From NCBI GenBank assembly GCA_002425415.1, contig DIMG01000010.1, positions 153,446 through 217,445 of the forward strand: a DNA stretch of 64,000 bases, read 5' to 3'. The translations under genes were made by a program, and so were the position numbers. Origin of the DNA: Micavibrio sp. UBA5572 (GTDB lineage Bacteria; Pseudomonadota; Alphaproteobacteria; Micavibrionales; Micavibrionaceae). This document shows, piece after piece, positions 61,559 through 64,000 of the stretch; position 1 is the stretch's first letter, and the number at the start of each line of letters is the position of its first letter. The notes under the pieces were generated by a model. It was not told the origin of the DNA, ran no database searches, and saw only the letters and a list, made by a program, of their open reading frames with translations.

Positions 61559-62836
61559 ATGATTTTGGTGTTTTTCGAGGGTTTTATGCCGTTATTTTCT
61601 ATGATCAATTTTTCAAATTTTCTTCGGTGGTCTTTTTATAAGAATTCTGTGACGCTAAATGGATTTTTAATTGTTTGTTTTGCTGCAATTTTTGCTGGTT
61701 ATTTTTTTCTGGGAACAGCCCCTCATCGCAATCTGATGTATATCGGCATTCCTTTTATGCTTGCTTTTCTTTATCGGAATAGAGCTGAGTTTACTTTTGG
61801 AAATTTTATCCTTCCTATCTTTTCTTCGGTGATTGCTTATTTTTTCATTAATTATCTTTCCATTCTGTGGTCAGATCCTGAGAATATCGCAAAGTTATTG
61901 CAGCGCGGTAAAATGCTGGTGTTTTTCCCGTTGGTGTTATTCTCTTTTATGTTTTTTCATAAACTCTCCCCCAGTTTTTGGAAAATTTGTTTAAGTATTT
62001 TTGCTGCTGCAGCTGTTGTAACGGCTGCGGGATTGATTGTTATCCGTTGGGATTTAATCGCTGGTGGAGGGCGTTTATATGGGTGGGGACGGGCAGAAAA
62101 TCCGGTGCAATGCGGGTTGTTATATGGGCTTGCTTTCTTGATTCTGGTTTATTGTAAGGATAGTCTTTATTTTTATAAGTCATGGCCTGATTTTGCCAGA
62201 ATTTCTCTTTCTGTTTTGCCCCTTACGGTTTTGATTTTAAGCAAGTCCCGTGGGCCGTTTATAGCCTGTCTTTTCTTGTGGGTTGTTGTGGCTATGCTGC
62301 GATCGGCTTCGATCAAAGAATTTATTCGTAAGCAAGCTGTTCCGGTTGTGATAATTACTCTTGTGTCGATTTCTGCATTTTTATATTATGGTTATTCTTA
62401 TGTCGAGCATCGAGGTTCAACTGGTCGGACGCAAATCTGGGAACAGGCATTGAGTCATGCCTTGGAAAAACCTTTTTTTGGTCAGGGCATCGCAACAAAA
62501 TTTGAATATCCGTTTACGTATCAAGGAATATCGTCAACGGTTGGTCATCCGCATAGTGTTTATATCAGCGCATTGGTTCATACCGGATTTGTAGGATTAT
62601 TATTGCAGCTTATGGCTGCTTTATCCGGTTTATATTTTTCGATTCTCAGATTAAAACGTGACGGGGACGCTGCCCCTTTTATCTTTTTGGGGTTCGGTGC
62701 GGTGATGGGATTTGTTGATTTCGGGGGGTATTATACCAATCTTGGGTCGACTTGGTTGGTTTTTTGGTTTCCTCTCGCCTTATTAAGTATGAAGAGGGCT
62801 GCTTTTCAATCTGGCGAAAAGAGCCAGCCAGTCTAG
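61559..62836 (+). CDS. O-antigen ligase-like membrane protein
   Basis: The 425-residue protein has about 10-12 hydrophobic helices. The family region is GRLYGWGRAENPVQCGLLYG followed, after a large loop, by EQALSHALEKPFFGQGIATK and SSTVGHPHSVYISALVHTG. The conserved Arg and His positions of the WaaL/RfaL Wzy_C group are present. It would transfer a polysaccharide to a lipid acceptor on the periplasmic side. An ATG at 61586 is an alternative start. Its end overlaps a convergent glycosyltransferase by 54 bp. Confidence 0.82.
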   Translation: MILVFFEGFMPLFSMINFSNFLRWSFYKNSVTLNGFLIVCFAAIFAGYFFLGTAPHRNLMYIGIPFMLAFLYRNRAEFTFGNFILPIFSSVIAYFFINYLSILWSDPENIAKLLQRGKMLVFFPLVLFSFMFFHKLSPSFWKICLSIFAAAAVVTAAGLIVIRWDLIAGGGRLYGWGRAENPVQCGLLYGLAFLILVYCKDSLYFYKSWPDFARISLSVLPLTVLILSKSRGPFIACLFLWVVVAMLRSASIKEFIRKQAVPVVIITLVSISAFLYYGYSYVEHRGSTGRTQIWEQALSHALEKPFFGQGIATKFEYPFTYQGISSTVGHPHSVYISALVHTGFVGLLLQLMAALSGLYFSILRLKRDGDAAPFIFLGFGAVMGFVDFGGYYTNLGSTWLVFWFPLALLSMKRAAFQSGEKSQPV

Positions 62837-63844
62837 CGTCCGGTTTTTCCATTGATATTGATCGCGTTGGGCGGCGGCTTTGATTGATAGGTCTTGGGCT
62901 GTTTTGGGGTCGGACAGGCATTGGACAATGGCTTTTACCATTTGGTCATCTGATGTTGCGCAAAGCCCTGCGCCGTTTTTTATGCGTTCGCTTAAGGATC
63001 CAATGCCGCGTGTAATGATGGGCAATCCCAGAACGGTTGATTCTGCGGCTACGTTGCAAAAAGTTTCATCTTTATGACCCGGGTAAATCAGGCATGTTGA
63101 TTTGGTGATTTCATTTATCACAACAGATTGGGCGGCGCGGTTTAGAATGTCTACATTTGCATTTATCAAGCTTTGTTCATTAAATTTCAGGCTTGGTAAT
63201 TCGTTGCGTCCGATAAAGGCTTTCAATCTGGCATCAGGGCATTGGGCGTGGATTTGGGTCATCCATAAATCGAGAATATGATTAAATCCGCGAAAGGCTT
63301 TTGATAAGAACAGGGCTTGTGGAGGATTGGGTGTGCTTGATTTTTGTGTGTTAAAAAAACGATCATCAACGCCATGCGGAATGATTGTTCTGGATTTGAA
63401 CGGCATCAGGGATGAGCATTGATTTGCATGGTATGTTCCTAAAAAAACGGCATCAGGCTTGTAATGAAAGAGAGATTTTAATCGCCCTTTTTTGAACACC
63501 CTTTTCCATGTAAACAGGTTGTGAATCCATAAAACAGGAATAGATCCTTTTTCAATCATATCCTTATAGTCATTGAATAGGGTGACATCATTACAGGCGA
63601 TGATAAAATCAGGTTGTGTTCCGGCTAGCTCAGAGGTACTCCGGTTTTCCCAGATAACGCCTTGTGCGGTTAAATTTTCAGGCGTGTTATTGCGGACAGT
63701 GACGCGGCATCCTGTCTTTGCCAAGGCTTCTGCCAGGCGGGTGGTCACCAAGGGAATTCCCCCTGTGGCCTTGTCATCAATATTTTCGCCGTTATAAGGA
63801 TGATTGGTACAATCGGCGATAAGAATAGTGTAGGTAGAGGTCAT
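62783..63844 (-). CDS. Glycosyltransferase, family 4-like
   Basis: The 353-residue protein starts MTSTYTILIADCTNHPYNGE. The N-terminal donor/acceptor domain has KATGGIPLVTTRLAEALAK, and the C-terminal GT-B domain has YPGHKDETFCNVAAESTVLGLPIITRGIGSL, the E-x7-E type nucleotide-sugar site. It probably builds LPS or capsule together with the ligase-like neighbour. ATG at 63844 is preferred to the frame start at 63949. Confidence 0.82.
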   Translation of the reverse strand: MTSTYTILIADCTNHPYNGENIDDKATGGIPLVTTRLAEALAKTGCRVTVRNNTPENLTAQGVIWENRSTSELAGTQPDFIIACNDVTLFNDYKDMIEKGSIPVLWIHNLFTWKRVFKKGRLKSLFHYKPDAVFLGTYHANQCSSLMPFKSRTIIPHGVDDRFFNTQKSSTPNPPQALFLSKAFRGFNHILDLWMTQIHAQCPDARLKAFIGRNELPSLKFNEQSLINANVDILNRAAQSVVINEITKSTCLIYPGHKDETFCNVAAESTVLGLPIITRGIGSLSERIKNGAGLCATSDDQMVKAIVQCLSDPKTAQDLSIKAAAQRDQYQWKNRTLDWLALFARLKSSPLHT

Positions 63845-63922
63845 GTTGTTTTCTGTGCTTCCTGTTCTTGAAAATCTGCTATTTTCGCCATATATCCATG
63901 ACTTTTTGGACAGATACTTACA

Positions 63923-64000
63923 ATGATAGAAACAGATTTTATACCACAAAATCCCCTTGCGGGGGTCTTATATTATAAGGGGCTGTACCAGATAACTCGT
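63923..64000 (+). CDS. Start of a truncated reading frame at the window edge
   Basis: A plus-strand frame opens at ATG 63923 and stays open for all 26 codons to the end of the window (MIETDFIPQNPLAGVLYYKG). It is divergent from the glycosyltransferase and may be the next surface-polysaccharide gene. Only the start is visible, and no ribosome site of note precedes it. Confidence 0.35.
   Translation, partial: MIETDFIPQNPLAGVLYYKGLYQITR

Noticed and set aside
1..64000. CRISPR arrays, insertion sequences, prophage, tRNA or rRNA genes
   Set aside because: No regularly spaced repeats, transposase or integrase motifs, phage genes, or tRNA/rRNA signatures were found on reading both strands.

Overview
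The window looks like a chromosomal, origin-proximal segment of a free-living, aerobic alphaproteobacterium of moderately low G+C. No rRNA, tRNA, CRISPR array, prophage or insertion sequence was recognised. The assignment rests on gene orders typical of Alphaproteobacteria: hemE beside a DnaA-box-rich intergenic region, ihfB-lapA-pyrF, chvI-chvG-rapZ, hpf-ptsN, mnmG-rsmG-parA-parB, hslV-hslU with smr convergent to it, clpS-clpA, and a phasin gene. The sequence does not settle the order; a deep-branching Micavibrionales- or Rhodospirillales-like lineage would fit.

Layout. 1-8.4 kb: clpA (cut by the window edge), clpS, phasin, a SPOR-tailed D,D-carboxypeptidase, fmt-truA, then dnaQ-coaE and a PRC-barrel protein on the other strand. 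8.5-15.2 kb: the ChvI/ChvG two-component system, rapZ, ahcY and lineage-specific unknowns. 15.3-21.6 kb: smr, hslVU, and a compact minus-strand operon of cation exporter, glucokinase, NodB-like deacetylase and SAM-hydrolase-like protein. 21.8-26.4 kb: hemH-hemE, the putative replication origin (about 23.96-24.37 kb), then ihfB-lapA-pyrF. 26.4-35.2 kb: hemJ, rho behind a long leader, an orphan solute-binding protein, a methyltransferase, a YggS-like PLP protein, a one-domain asparaginase-like protein, and ppsR-aroE. 35.2-41.3 kb: mnmG-rsmG-parA-parB followed by a TerD-fold protein, with parS-like sites scattered from hemE to parA. 40.9-50.6 kb: ptsN-like, hpf, murI/purD, a structured RNA-like intergenic region with a 31-codon membrane peptide, putA, xseA and terD. 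50.7-64 kb: a Tim44-like protein divergent from secB, ubiA, rsmE, coxB-coxA, a SIMPL protein, argF, and the start of a surface-polysaccharide region (O-antigen-ligase-like protein, glycosyltransferase).

How they fit together. The centre is a replication and segregation hub: the putative origin, dispersed DnaA boxes, ParA, ParB and at least five parS-like sites. Heme synthesis (hemE, hemH, hemJ) sits on both sides of the origin and would supply the heme-copper oxidase encoded by coxBA. Proteostasis is represented by ClpAS, HslUV and SecB. Two proteins linked to nitrogen-related PTS control have lost residues normally essential for their chemistry: the PtsN-like protein lacks its phospho-accepting His, and RapZ lacks the Walker A Lys. 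No hprK is present beside chvIG.

Most unusual items: the 44.65-44.93 kb structured region with mutually exclusive pairings in front of a tiny membrane-peptide gene; the degenerate PTS-linked proteins; the 16-bp inverted repeat bracketing a perfect DnaA box at the putative origin; a TerD-fold gene directly behind parAB; and an unknown protein made of two clear repeats (54.6 kb).
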